Part shown: piece by piece, positions 23,198 through 31,272 of the stretch
Layout of the letters: each line of letters begins with the position of its first letter
Numbering within the stretch: position 1 is the first letter of the stretch
From: Gp6-AA40 sp035764385
Lineage (GTDB): Bacteria; Acidobacteriota; Vicinamibacteria; Vicinamibacterales; UBA2999
DNA length: 31,639 nt
Assembly (NCBI GenBank): GCA_035764385.1
Contig: DASTZI010000299.1
Span: forward strand, 1-31,639
Direction: 5' to 3'
Program-made: the position numbers and the translations under genes
Notes under the pieces: generated by a model
Database searches by the model: none
What the model saw: only the letters and a program-made list of their open reading frames with translations
What the model was told of the DNA's origin: nothing

Positions 23198-24655
23198 ATG
23201 TCTGTCCACCGCCGTCAGGAAGATTCGGTGGACTCTACATCGTTTTTCCGGCATATACACTCTCGAAAAGTGCGTACTGCAGAAAGGATCCTGGCTCGAG
23301 CCCGTGTGTGCATCGCGGCCGTCGCGAGCCTGGTGCTCTGCGCCGCGATCGTCCATTCGGCGAGTCGTCCTATCCCGGACGTCGTCAACATCAAGGCCTT
23401 CGTCCATCTCGAAAACGGTTCGCTCGATTTGCTCGTGCGGGTTCCGCTGGCCGCGGTGAAGGATATCCAGTTTCCAACCCGGGGTGAAGCCGGATATTTG
23501 GATCTGGCAGCCCTGGCGTCGATGCTCCCCGGCGCGGCGGATCACTGGATCGCCGGCGGATTCGAAGTCTTCGATCACGGTGAGCCGGTATCCAGACCCG
23601 AGGTGGATCAGCCGCGTATTTCAACGAATGCCGATCAATCGTTCGACTCGTACCCATCCGCGATCGACCACCTCGCCGCGCCTCCGGTCGCCGCGACCGA
23701 GAATCTGTTTCTCGACCAGGTCTGGTTCGACATGCGCCTGCGATACCGCCTGGCGTCCGAACAGCCGCTCATCGCCCTCGATCCGAACGTGGCAGGGTGG
23801 GCTGTCCGGGTCTCCACCGACCTGAAGATCGTCGACGCCAGCGGTCAGGTGCGCAGCCTGGCGTTCGAGGGCAATCCCGGACGGATCTACCTCGCGCCGC
23901 GATGGACTGATGCCGGTCGCCAATTCATGGATCGCGGCACCCGGTTCGTCCGCACCACCGCGCCGCTGTTGCTGCTCCTGTTCTGTCTCGTGCTGCCGTT
24001 TCGGCGGTACCGTCCCGCGATCCCACCGGTCGTCGCCTTCGTGTCGACGTTTCTGGCCGGTTTGCTCGCGTCGACCCTGGGACTCACCGTTGAGACCGTG
24101 TGGTTCCCGCCGGTCCTCGCCACGCTCGAAGTCGTGTCTATCCTTCTCGCGGCATTTGCCAACATTGCCGATCAGGTGACGGCGCACCGGCGCGCGGTGT
24201 TCGCCTGCTGCGCCGGCCTGATCTTCGGCGCGGCCACGTCGTTGGACCTTGCACGCGCGCTTCAATTCGGCGGCTCACATCCGCTCGTGTCCGTACTGGC
24301 GTTCGGCGCCGGCGCCGCCGTCACGCTCGTCGCGGCGGCGGCCATCATGATTCCGGTGATGTCCTCCCTCTTCTCTCGCGCGCGGACCGAGCGCGTCGAG
24401 CGCATCGAGCGCATCATCGTGTCCGCGCTTGCCGCCGATACGGCCTGGGGCTGGTTCACGGATCAATGGAACCAGCTTGCGAAGATTCCCTTGGGGGTCG
24501 TGTTCGACGTCGGGGCCGCCGCACTGGTGCTGCGCGTGCTCGCCGGCCTCGTCCTCCTCGGCGGCGCGCTCTGGTTCCTGAACGAGTGGCTGAAATCGAA
24601 CCGCCTCGGCGCCACCGAGGCCGTTCCGCCGCCCGGCGGCAAACCAACCGTATGA
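23198..24655 (+). CDS. HupE/UreJ-like membrane protein, first of a tandem pair
   Basis: A 485-residue protein. The ATG at 23198 lies just 20 bp from the start of the divergent NHL gene, so the GTG at 23270 (24 codons later, directly before the hydrophobic segment CIAAVASLVLCAAIV) may be the real start. An exported domain, residues about 62-245, is followed by about six membrane helices. Region 338-372 (CAGLIFGAATSLDLARAL, then HPLVSVLAFGAGAAVT) aligns by position with the GLxHGxGFA and FNxGVExGQ motifs of HupE/UreJ_2 proteins, but the histidine and glutamate metal ligands are missing. Its stop overlaps the next start by 4 bp (ATGA), so the pair is translationally coupled. Confidence 0.8.
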   Translation: MSVHRRQEDSVDSTSFFRHIHSRKVRTAERILARARVCIAAVASLVLCAAIVHSASRPIPDVVNIKAFVHLENGSLDLLVRVPLAAVKDIQFPTRGEAGYLDLAALASMLPGAADHWIAGGFEVFDHGEPVSRPEVDQPRISTNADQSFDSYPSAIDHLAAPPVAATENLFLDQVWFDMRLRYRLASEQPLIALDPNVAGWAVRVSTDLKIVDASGQVRSLAFEGNPGRIYLAPRWTDAGRQFMDRGTRFVRTTAPLLLLLFCLVLPFRRYRPAIPPVVAFVSTFLAGLLASTLGLTVETVWFPPVLATLEVVSILLAAFANIADQVTAHRRAVFACCAGLIFGAATSLDLARALQFGGSHPLVSVLAFGAGAAVTLVAAAAIMIPVMSSLFSRARTERVERIERIIVSALAADTAWGWFTDQWNQLAKIPLGVVFDVGAAALVLRVLAGLVLLGGALWFLNEWLKSNRLGATEAVPPPGGKPTV

Positions 24656-25947
24656 GGCGCATCGGCCTCGCGATTTTCGCGGCATGGCTAGCGTGGTCGG
24701 TGGCGGTCTCCGCCCACGACGTCCCCGATCTCGTGAGAGTGGCCGTGTTCTTCAAGCCGGAGAATGGCCGGCTCCAGGTACTGGTCAGAGTACCGTCCAA
24801 CGCGTTCATCGATTTTCAGTTTCCGATTCTGGATGCCACATGGCTGGATTTATCGCAATCCGAGGCGATTGCTGCGGAGGCGGTGAGAGTCTGGGTCGCC
24901 GACCGCTTGTCGCTGTTCGAAAACGGCATCGCTCTTCCGAAGCCGACCGTCGTCAAGACGCGGATTTCGAGAATGAACGATCCGTTTTTCGGTTCGTTCG
25001 ACGATGCGCTGATCCATACGAGCGGACCGCGCCTCCCCGCTGACGCGCTCGTCACCCAGGATCAGGGAGTCGTCGACGCATTACTCGAAGTCCCCATCAC
25101 GTCCGCCAACTCTCAATTCTCTTATGAGCCTCGGTTCGGCCGGCTCGGAGTGCTCGTCAACAGCACGGTGACACTCGTCCGGCCGAACGGCCAGCTCCAG
25201 ACGTTTCAATTCGAAGGAGACCCCGAGACATTCGATCTCGATCCGGTCCGCGGCGATGCGCTCACGCATTTCATGCAAACCGGCGTCGCACATTTCGTGC
25301 GAGACGATGGCTACCTGCTGGCCGCTCTGTGCGTGGGGTTGATCTTCGTCGGACGCTTCGCGCCGACGATGCCGTTTGCGCTTATGCTCGCGGCGATCGA
25401 GGCGCTGACGTTGATGGCTTGTGTTCGATGGACCCCGTCGGCCCCGTGGATTCCGCCACTCTGCGGCGCCCTGACCGCAGCGGCTGTGGCCTACTTCGGT
25501 ACCGAGGCCATCGTCGGCGGCGACGGACGCCGGATGGGTTTGGGTGTGGGCGCCGGACTGACTTTCGGCGCGAGTTTCTGGAGTGGGTTGCAGCCGCTCC
25601 TGCAGTACGCGGGAGAGCACCCGCTCGCTGCAGGATTCGGATTTGCGGTTGGAGTCGTCGTCAGTCAGCTGATCGCGATCGCGGTCGCGTCCGCGCTCGT
25701 GAATGGCGCACTGAGGTTGTCGCGCGCCCCACGAGCGATCGTCATCATCACGGCTGCCGTGGTAATCCACATTTCGTGGCGGCAGATGATGGACCGCACA
25801 AGTGCTCTGACGCTCGTGCCGCTCGATCTCCCGCAGTATTCAGGCTCGGTCGTGTTCGCCGCCCTCGCGGTCATTGTGCTTCTGTCGTTGGCCTTTGCGT
25901 ATTTCGGCCGCCGTCACTCGCCACGTGAAGTCCCGACGGCAGTCTGA
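24652..25947 (+). CDS. HupE/UreJ-like membrane protein, second of a tandem pair
   Basis: A 431-residue paralog of the previous protein, starting in an ATGA overlap. A signal peptide (cleaved near SVAVSAHD) leads into an exported domain with the same opening as its partner: VRVAVFFKPENGRLQVLVRV, then IDFQFPILDATWLDLS. The helices start near FMQTGVAHFVRDDGYLLAAL (207-226), which takes the place of the family's GxDHLLF segment. GAGLTFGASFWSGLQPLL and GFAVGVVVSQLIAIAVA match the positions of the GLxHGxGFA and FNxGVExGQ motifs, again without the usual ligands. HupE/UreJ proteins are nickel or cobalt permeases; loss of ligands means transport of these metals is unlikely or altered. Confidence 0.82.
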   Translation: MRRIGLAIFAAWLAWSVAVSAHDVPDLVRVAVFFKPENGRLQVLVRVPSNAFIDFQFPILDATWLDLSQSEAIAAEAVRVWVADRLSLFENGIALPKPTVVKTRISRMNDPFFGSFDDALIHTSGPRLPADALVTQDQGVVDALLEVPITSANSQFSYEPRFGRLGVLVNSTVTLVRPNGQLQTFQFEGDPETFDLDPVRGDALTHFMQTGVAHFVRDDGYLLAALCVGLIFVGRFAPTMPFALMLAAIEALTLMACVRWTPSAPWIPPLCGALTAAAVAYFGTEAIVGGDGRRMGLGVGAGLTFGASFWSGLQPLLQYAGEHPLAAGFGFAVGVVVSQLIAIAVASALVNGALRLSRAPRAIVIITAAVVIHISWRQMMDRTSALTLVPLDLPQYSGSVVFAALAVIVLLSLAFAYFGRRHSPREVPTAV

Positions 25948-25956
25948 ACGATCCCG

Positions 25957-26649
25957 TCAGTGGCTGACTGTCGGCAACAGGACAAGGCTTGCGTCTGCGG
26001 GCAGGCCGTGGATGACCGCGCCAACCGGCACCGAGAGCGGCTTGCGGAGCAGAAACGGATGGTCGTACTTGCCCGAGTAGTCGCGGAGCCACACCAGTGG
26101 TTCGACCCGGCCATCCGGAAACTGGACGGTGATTTGCGCCTCGCGACTCGACGTGTTCCGCGCCCAGAACCCATCGAGTGTGAATGGCCGTTGAAATGTA
26201 AATGCACCGCGCGCCATCAGCTCGCCGGCGCGGGGCGGGACAACTGGCGGCAACAGGACTCGTGGACGTGTCGGCAGATCGTCGGGATTCCCTTCCGGCG
26301 CCCCTCCATTGACCCACTTCTCGAAGAGATCGAGTTCACCCTGTATCAACGACTGGTCGTTGCGGAAGCTGCCAAAGCCTTTGACGGCACCCCAGGGCGG
26401 CATTTTGCGGCGCAGCACCTGTTCCTTGATCGCATTCGCCCAGGGATTCGCTTCCGCGAAACTCATGAGCGAGAAGGCGCTGCCACCGGGATGATGGCAC
26501 GAGGCGCAGCGGGTGAACACGAGGCGCGATATCTCCCGGTTCCAGGTGACGTGGGTCGTCACATCGTGCGCGTACGTCGTGGAGCCAATGACGAGCGCGA
26601 TGAGCGCAGCTGAAAGCAGCAGCCTGAAAGCCGTCGCTTGCATCCCCAT
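25957..26649 (-). CDS. exported single-heme c-type cytochrome
   Basis: The ATG at 26649 follows GGGGCGGA and opens a signal peptide (MGMQATAFRLLLSAALIALV, ending TTYAHD). The 230-residue protein carries one heme-binding motif CASCHH at about residues 47-52 and the segment RRKMPPWGAV, where the Met is a likely axial ligand. The C-terminal half, after PPRAGELMARGAF, is beta-rich and resembles the domain of copper-dependent monooxygenase-associated cytochromes. Its function is probably periplasmic electron transfer. A longer frame that runs upstream to 26787 is a fusion with a transposase relic and is not taken as the start. It converges on the HupE/UreJ-like pair. Confidence 0.85.
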   Translation of the reverse strand: MGMQATAFRLLLSAALIALVIGSTTYAHDVTTHVTWNREISRLVFTRCASCHHPGGSAFSLMSFAEANPWANAIKEQVLRRKMPPWGAVKGFGSFRNDQSLIQGELDLFEKWVNGGAPEGNPDDLPTRPRVLLPPVVPPRAGELMARGAFTFQRPFTLDGFWARNTSSREAQITVQFPDGRVEPLVWLRDYSGKYDHPFLLRKPLSVPVGAVIHGLPADASLVLLPTVSH

Positions 26650-26715
26650 TCCGCCCCTTTTACATCGAATGCTGCGCGCTGACAAACGCACGGTGAACAC
26701 TGACGAAGCCGCCGA

Positions 26716-26802
26716 TCTGTCGAACGCGCGGCCGCAGAACTCGAGCCCGTTGTCCGTGAGCAGGAGTTGGGGCAGGCCCCGTTGCACGGGGCCAATCGAT
26801 CC
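26716..26802 (-). pseudogene. transposase (DDE/rve-type) remnant
   Basis: On the minus strand, in frame with the cytochrome, the sequence reads GSIGPVQRGLPQLLLTDNGL then EFCGRAFDR. The LLLTDNGLEF run is the conserved region around the second catalytic Asp of IS3/IS481-type integrases (tDNGxEF). About 25 codons remain; no start, no first Asp, no third Glu and no terminal inverted repeats are recognised. It is a relic just upstream of the cytochrome start. Confidence 0.65.
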
Positions 26803-26847
26803 TAGATCCGCGTCACCGGTGGCGCCGGACTCTAAACCGAAACGCTA

Positions 26848-27348
26848 CTAGTCTTCGGTGGTCGCCGGCGCTGGTGAAGTGTCTTGGTCTTCGGGGTCGG
26901 TCGAGAAAACAACGAAGTCGGTCCACGGGCCGATACCGCCGTTGCAGAACAGGCCACGCACTTGGACACGATAGGTCCCGCCAGTCTTCAGGAATTCTTT
27001 TGCTTCTGGTTTGACGACGGTGTCGTGCATGGCGAACACCCATCCATTCGATGCGTCGGATCGCTGGAATTCCAGCTCATATCCTCGAACAGCGTCGTCG
27101 CTCCCCACCCACGACATGTCGATCGTCGTGCCACGCACTGAGATGGGAAGTCGGATCGGACCGACGAAGGTCGTCCCTGAACATTCGCGGAGTGACAGCC
27201 GCCCACCCGCCGACGGAGCAGATGTGGTGGCACTTGGTACGCTGCTGGTCCCCTCAGCAGTGGGGCCGGTCATACTCGACGGTGAGTCCCCGCAACCAGC
27301 AGCCATGACAGTGGCCGCAAACAAAGCAATGCAACAGTGTCGAGTCAA
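26848..27348 (-). CDS. lipoprotein with fibronectin-type-III-like domain
   Basis: A 166-residue protein with a TTG start at 27348, supported by a GGAG about 8 nt upstream. The signal peptide ends in a lipobox, MAAGC, with Cys19 as the lipidated residue. A Ser/Thr/Pro/Ala-rich linker follows, then a beta-sandwich of about 100 residues (TTIDMSWVGSDDAVRGYELE, GWVFAMHDTVVK, GTYRVQVRGLFC, GIGPWTDFVVFST) typical of FnIII-like domains. Two further cysteines (LRECSG, LFCNGG) may form a disulfide. It ends in an acidic tail. The role is unknown; membrane attachment is likely. Confidence 0.78.
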   Translation of the reverse strand: MTRHCCIALFAATVMAAGCGDSPSSMTGPTAEGTSSVPSATTSAPSAGGRLSLRECSGTTFVGPIRLPISVRGTTIDMSWVGSDDAVRGYELEFQRSDASNGWVFAMHDTVVKPEAKEFLKTGGTYRVQVRGLFCNGGIGPWTDFVVFSTDPEDQDTSPAPATTED

Positions 27349-27918
27349 TTAGTCTTCTCCATTCTGTGTAAACGGGTTGAATGGCCTACGTCAGTCGAAC
27401 GGATTCGCTCCGGCGGGCCGAAGGGGCAAGAACGGCACCAGTCGCCTGCCGCGCGCGGCGAGGGCTGACCCGCACAAACCGGCGTAATAACGGCAATCGG
27501 GCGACGCCGCGCCGAAGGTGCGCGCGACCGTTTCGCGGAATGTGGTGAGCCATCCCCGAATGCGGGCACTGGGGCGCGCCCGAACCCTACGACACGCCGC
27601 TCCGGTTCGTGAGCTGGATGGCGTCCGACGCCTGGGTCGGCGTGCTCAGCATCGCCCTCGGGATCGTCCTCTGGTTCTTCGCGCAGCGCACGAAGACGGC
27701 CTGACGTTCGCCGGGAGGCAACAGGCCACGCGCAGAACGTGTGAAAGGTGCCCGGCTGCGAGGTGTCGTTTGGCGTTATGCTGCGAGCCTCGCAGGGTCG
27801 GCCGCGATAGATACGCCGGGCGATCGACTGCAGCGGTCTCTCATTCGCGCGTGAGAAGCGAAGGTTAACCCCTCCGATCCAGTGCTACGCGGTACATGTC
27901 GTCGCAAGGAGGTAGACC
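27349..27918. other. intergenic stretch with degraded coding remnants
   Basis: About 570 bp with no clear gene. A plus-strand frame from 27549 to 27704 reads PEPYDTPLRFVSWMASDAWV and a membrane-like segment GVLSIALGIVLWFFAQRTKT, but it has no start and follows a stop at 27546, so it looks like the C-terminal tail of a lost membrane protein. A strong AAGGAGGT ribosome-binding site for the next gene lies at 27906-27913. Confidence 0.5.
27549..27704 (+). pseudogene. fragment of a membrane protein
   Basis: A 51-codon frame without an ATG, GTG or TTG at its start. A single hydrophobic helix ends in a basic tail (AQRTKTA). A GTG at 27609 would give 31 residues. It may be a relic or simply a chance frame. 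Confidence 0.3.
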
Positions 27919-28671
27919 ATGACGCTCTGCGGATCGAAAGTGTCCTGGCGTGCGAATCTCGCCCTCGTCTCGCTTACGGTGCTCCTTTCATCGAATGTGG
28001 GGCACGCGGCTCCTTCCACCGCGATCACGACGTGCGGAGTTGAGATCGAAAGTCCCGGCGCGTACTATCTCGCCACGGACCTGACCTGTCCTGGTACGGG
28101 CATTCTGATCTTCGCCAGCGATGTCCGTCTCCGGCTGGATGGCCACACACTACAGGGGTTGTCGCGATTGTCCGAGGGCATTGAAGTGGTGCATGCAACG
28201 GGGGTCGTGATCCAGGGCCCAGGCACCGTCACCGGATTCGGGGATGGCGTGTCTTTGACATTCGTCGATTCCTCAACGGTGATCGGAGTGACAGCCACCG
28301 GGAACACCATCGGCTTTTTCGCGGTTGGCGTCGGCACCGACAACAATGTCTTCCAAAACAACGTAGCAACGCTAAACAGCCTTGGCATCGGCGTCGATTT
28401 CGGCAACGAGAACATGGTGATCAACAACTTCCTCATGAACAACTCACGCGGGATCGAAACCTTTGTCGCCCACCGGAACAAGTTCTACGCGAACACCGCC
28501 AACAACGGTCTGCTTGGATTCAATCTCGTGGCCTCGACGCAGAACGAGATTCACGGGAACACAGCGCTGAGTAACTCAAATCAGGACATGTCCGACAGCG
28601 CGCCGAACTGCGACGACAACCAATGGCAGGGCAATCGGTTCGACACGGCGAACCAAGAGTGCATTCAGTAG
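27919..28671 (+). CDS. exported right-handed beta-helix (NosD-like) protein
   Basis: A 250-residue protein with an ATG at 27919 and AAGGAGGT 6 bp upstream. The signal peptide ends near NVGHAAPS. The body contains the periodic pattern of a right-handed parallel beta-helix: VRLRLDGHTLQGL, EVVHATGVVIQGPGTVTGFG, DSSTVIGVTATGNTIGF, TDNNVFQNNVATLNSLGIGV, ENMVINNFLMNNSRGIE, HRNKFYANTANNG and TQNEIHGNTAL. These are the NosD/pectate-lyase-like repeats. Two Cys pairs (TTCGVE/LTCPGT and NCDDNQ/QECIQ) could form disulfides. It probably acts outside the cell or in the envelope; the substrate is unknown. Confidence 0.88.
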   Translation: MTLCGSKVSWRANLALVSLTVLLSSNVGHAAPSTAITTCGVEIESPGAYYLATDLTCPGTGILIFASDVRLRLDGHTLQGLSRLSEGIEVVHATGVVIQGPGTVTGFGDGVSLTFVDSSTVIGVTATGNTIGFFAVGVGTDNNVFQNNVATLNSLGIGVDFGNENMVINNFLMNNSRGIETFVAHRNKFYANTANNGLLGFNLVASTQNEIHGNTALSNSNQDMSDSAPNCDDNQWQGNRFDTANQECIQ

Positions 28672-28833
28672 GCAGCACGGGCCGACGGACGCACAGGACG
28701 CTACTACGGCTGCCGACCTTAGTACTCTCAGAGCTTGTCGTTCGTGCGCCTCGGCGGTCCTGATTTTGCCAGGACGGTCGCGCAACAGCTACACCAGGCG
28801 TGAGCCGCAGCACGGTTGAAGGAGGACTTCGCA

Positions 28834-29058
28834 ATGACTGCCATGTTGAAACTCACGGTTCTACTGTTTCTCCACGGGTTCGTATGGTCAGCGTCTGAGG
28901 GCATGGTGGACCTCGCCCCGTTGACGGGTTATGCGTCCAGCGATGCGTTCCTCGTGAACAACAGTGGCCAAGTCGTCGGGACCAGTTACACCGAGCGTGA
29001 GACGCCGCTTTCCTCGCGGGGTGGTTCGACCCTCCGTAGAGTAGGCGCGGGTCAGTAA
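28834..29058 (+). pseudogene. truncated HAF-repeat protein
   Basis: The ATG at 28834 follows AAGGAGGA by a few bases. The 74-residue product has a hydrophobic start (MTAMLKLTVLLFLHGFVWSA) and then one HAF-type repeat, GMVDLAPLTGYASSDAFLVN with NNSGQVVGTSYT. After this the frame departs (ETPLSSRGGSTLRRVGAG); in another frame the DNA reads DAAFLAGWFDPP, closer to the family pattern of HAFLW, so a frameshift is likely. Family members usually have many repeats, so this is a broken relic. Its end overlaps the convergent FG-GAP gene by 7 bp. Confidence 0.6.
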
Positions 29059-30596
29059 TAGACGTAGGCGGCGCCGGCGTTGAGGGCCGACTTATCGTCC
29101 TGGTTGCCGTTGACGCCCTTGGCGGCGCTATTTTCTTTTGGCGCGCCGACGGCGAGCAATTTACCGTCGCCATTCAGCGCAACCGAGATGCCGAACTCCG
29201 CGGCGGGCTTGGTGTTGGAAGCCTTGACGTAGGCGGTGGGATTCCAGGTCGTGCCGGTGCGGGTGTAAACGTAGACCGCGCCGGAGTCTTCCATGTGGAA
29301 GTCAGACTGATCCCCGTTGACGCTCTTGGCGCCGCTATCCTCGAGGTGCGATCCGACGGCAATGGTGTTGCCATCGCGGCTGATGGCCACAGCCCATCCG
29401 AATTGATCGTTCTCCCGCGGATTGAAAGCCTTCACATAAGCCTGTTGCGACCACGTGCCTGCCGCACGCACGAAAACGTAGGCTCCGCCGACGGAGTCCA
29501 AGACTTCCCTGCCGGCGCCGGCATTGATCTGGCTGAATTTATCTTCCACAGTACCGGAGACAATGGTGTTGCCGTCGTCGCTGATGGCCATTGAGCATCC
29601 CATGTAATCGCCGGTCTGGCCGTTCATGGCCAGGAGACGCATTTCCTGCGACCAGGTCCCGTTGTTGCGCGTGAAGACGTACACGGCGCCTCTACGGCCA
29701 GTGTCGTTGTATGCGCCCACGCCGAGGGTGTTGCCGTTGCCGTTCAAGCCGACGGAGTAGCCGAATAGTAGACCGGGCGTCGTCGTCCCCGCCTTGACGT
29801 AAGCCTGTTGCGACCACGTGTTGCCGCTGTGGCTGAAGATAAACACCGCTCCGGAATCCGCTGCACTTGTGTTCTTTTGGTCGCCGTTGATGCCGGTGGC
29901 ATTGCTGGGATCGCTGGTCTCGCTCACGGCGAGCGTGCTTCCGTCACCGCTAAGGGAGACCGCGAAGCCGAACTGGTAGCCTATATCCGGCCCGCCGGTG
30001 TTTGACGATTTCACGTAGGCCTGCTGCGACCAGGCAGCGCCGCCGCGCGCAAAGACATAGACGGCACCCGAATCCGGCATCGAATCGTCACGCTGATTGC
30101 CATTGATGCCAGTGGCCGAACTCGCTTCTCCGGGAGAGCCGACGGCCAAGAGGTTGCCATCGGCGCTCAGGCTCAGCGAGTTTCCGAATTGAGCGCCTCC
30201 CGCCGCGTTCGACGCCTTGAGGTAGGCTTGCTGCTTCCAACCCTTGTTGTCTCGCGTATAGACATACACCGCGCCGGAATTTACCGCATGGTCTTTGGAA
30301 ACGCCGTTGACGCCCTTGGCGGCGCTGTCTTCGGCGGTGGCGCTGACCGCAAGTGTGTTGCCGTCGGCACTGAGCGCTATCGCGGAGCCGAGCTTATTAT
30401 TTTTGCCGGTATTGGAACCCTTGATGTAGGCGATCGATTTCGGCAGCCACGTTCCTGTCGGCCTTGTGGTGGTTTCCGGCGGTTTCGGCGGGCCGGCGTC
30501 CCGAGTATGCGCTTGCGCGAAGCTGGAGCTGACCGAAGCGCACATGGCTGCCATCGTCAGGCCGAGCACCGCCACACCCTTCTTGCTGTTCCTCAT
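29052..30596 (-). CDS. exported FG-GAP (integrin-like) beta-propeller protein
   Basis: A 514-residue protein from the ATG at 30596, preceded by AAGGAG at 7 nt. The signal peptide ends near SSSFAQAH. Seven repeats of about 65-75 residues follow, each with a core of the type FGxSVALSxDGNTLAVGA and SGAVYVYxRxGxTWSQQAYV; examples are LGSAIALSADGNTLAVSA, FGNSLSLSADGNLLAVGS, FGWAVAISRDGNTIAVGS and FGISVALNGDGKLLAVGA. Seven repeats fit one closed seven-bladed propeller. The NGNQxDxS insertions in repeats 1, 2, 3, 6 and 7 are unusually similar, which suggests recent internal duplication. Ligand unknown. Confidence 0.9.
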   Translation of the reverse strand: MRNSKKGVAVLGLTMAAMCASVSSSFAQAHTRDAGPPKPPETTTRPTGTWLPKSIAYIKGSNTGKNNKLGSAIALSADGNTLAVSATAEDSAAKGVNGVSKDHAVNSGAVYVYTRDNKGWKQQAYLKASNAAGGAQFGNSLSLSADGNLLAVGSPGEASSATGINGNQRDDSMPDSGAVYVFARGGAAWSQQAYVKSSNTGGPDIGYQFGFAVSLSGDGSTLAVSETSDPSNATGINGDQKNTSAADSGAVFIFSHSGNTWSQQAYVKAGTTTPGLLFGYSVGLNGNGNTLGVGAYNDTGRRGAVYVFTRNNGTWSQEMRLLAMNGQTGDYMGCSMAISDDGNTIVSGTVEDKFSQINAGAGREVLDSVGGAYVFVRAAGTWSQQAYVKAFNPRENDQFGWAVAISRDGNTIAVGSHLEDSGAKSVNGDQSDFHMEDSGAVYVYTRTGTTWNPTAYVKASNTKPAAEFGISVALNGDGKLLAVGAPKENSAAKGVNGNQDDKSALNAGAAYVYY

Positions 30597-30680
30597 CGCA
30601 CAGCTCCTTCCGGCAAGCGCCGACAAACCTCGGCGTCACATCCCACGCCGCAACGCGAAAGCGCGATCTCGAAGACGACC

Positions 30681-31112
30681 CTAGTTCGCCGATGCTGCCG
30701 GCGCGGCTTGCTCGGCCTTAATACTGTTGTGGATGACTTTCCCCGTGGCCGTCATGGTGATTTTGCTCTCGTGGGAGAGGTTCATATCGGGCGCGCCGTT
30801 TTTCGCTTGCGGGCCGATGATGGTGAGCTGGTCGCCGGCCTTGAGCGTGGTTTGGGTCCAGCCGTCAACGCGACGGAGTGCGGCGGCGCCTCCAAGTTCC
30901 GCCTGCCAGCGCTCGGTTTTGCCGCTGGCATCTTTGGCGTCGAACACGATCACAGAGTGCGGATTGGTGAACTGGAACTCAACGACGGTCGCCTGAACGG
31001 TGACGGGTTTTTCTTCATCGTAGCGCCCGGCAAAGCCGTGATGGGCGAACGCAGGCACGGAACTGAGTGTCAAAGTCAGAGTTACACAGAGTACGACTGC
31101 GATTCGAGTCAT
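30681..31112 (-). CDS. DUF6152-family exported protein
   Basis: A 143-residue protein from the ATG at 31112, chosen for its signal peptide MTRIAVVLCVTLTLTLSSVP with cleavage after AFA. The mature protein starts HHGFAGRYDEEKPVTVQATV and continues VEFQFTNPHSVIVF and ERWQAELGGAAALRRVDGW, the typical DUF6152 pattern of a small beta-barrel. The HHGF start and later conserved positions suggest ligand or metal binding, though none is proven. A longer open frame toward 31562 runs over the next gene and is not real. It is divergent from the cytochrome gene. Confidence 0.9.
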   Translation of the reverse strand: MTRIAVVLCVTLTLTLSSVPAFAHHGFAGRYDEEKPVTVQATVVEFQFTNPHSVIVFDAKDASGKTERWQAELGGAAALRRVDGWTQTTLKAGDQLTIIGPQAKNGAPDMNLSHESKITMTATGKVIHNSIKAEQAAPAASAN

Positions 31113-31140
31113 TATCCTGATCCCCCCATTTTTGCTGCAA

Positions 31141-31169
31141 AATTTCTCACCACCGCCTGGAAGTGTCAA
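31141..31169 (-). promoter_or_regulatory. possible sigma-70 promoter of the DUF6152 gene
   Basis: A perfect TTGACA on the minus strand (31169-31164) is followed 17 bp later by GAAATT (31146-31141), with an AT-rich run through the -10 area. The -10 matches three of six consensus positions. The transcription start would lie about 25 bp before the ATG. Confidence 0.4.
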
Positions 31170-31272
31170 GTTCGGAGTCACGCCGAATGCGCCGGGCATG
31201 TTATCGTCCGCTGACCGTCGGACAGTGACGCAACCGGACGAAAGGCCATAGAAGCGAGGGGTGCGACGACCA

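Noticed and set aside
24100..24651. Upstream extension of the second HupE/UreJ-like protein to 24100
   Set aside because: The extension is the shadow frame of the first paralog; the ATGA overlap and signal peptide mark 24652 as the start.
28757..28775. GTCCTG/CAGGAC inverted repeat after the NosD-like gene, considered as a terminator
   Set aside because: Only a 6-bp stem with no T-run and about 90 bp after the stop codon; too weak to call.
30189..31214. 341-codon plus-strand frame opposite the FG-GAP and DUF6152 genes
   Set aside because: It spans two real genes and their intergenic region and shows no family features.
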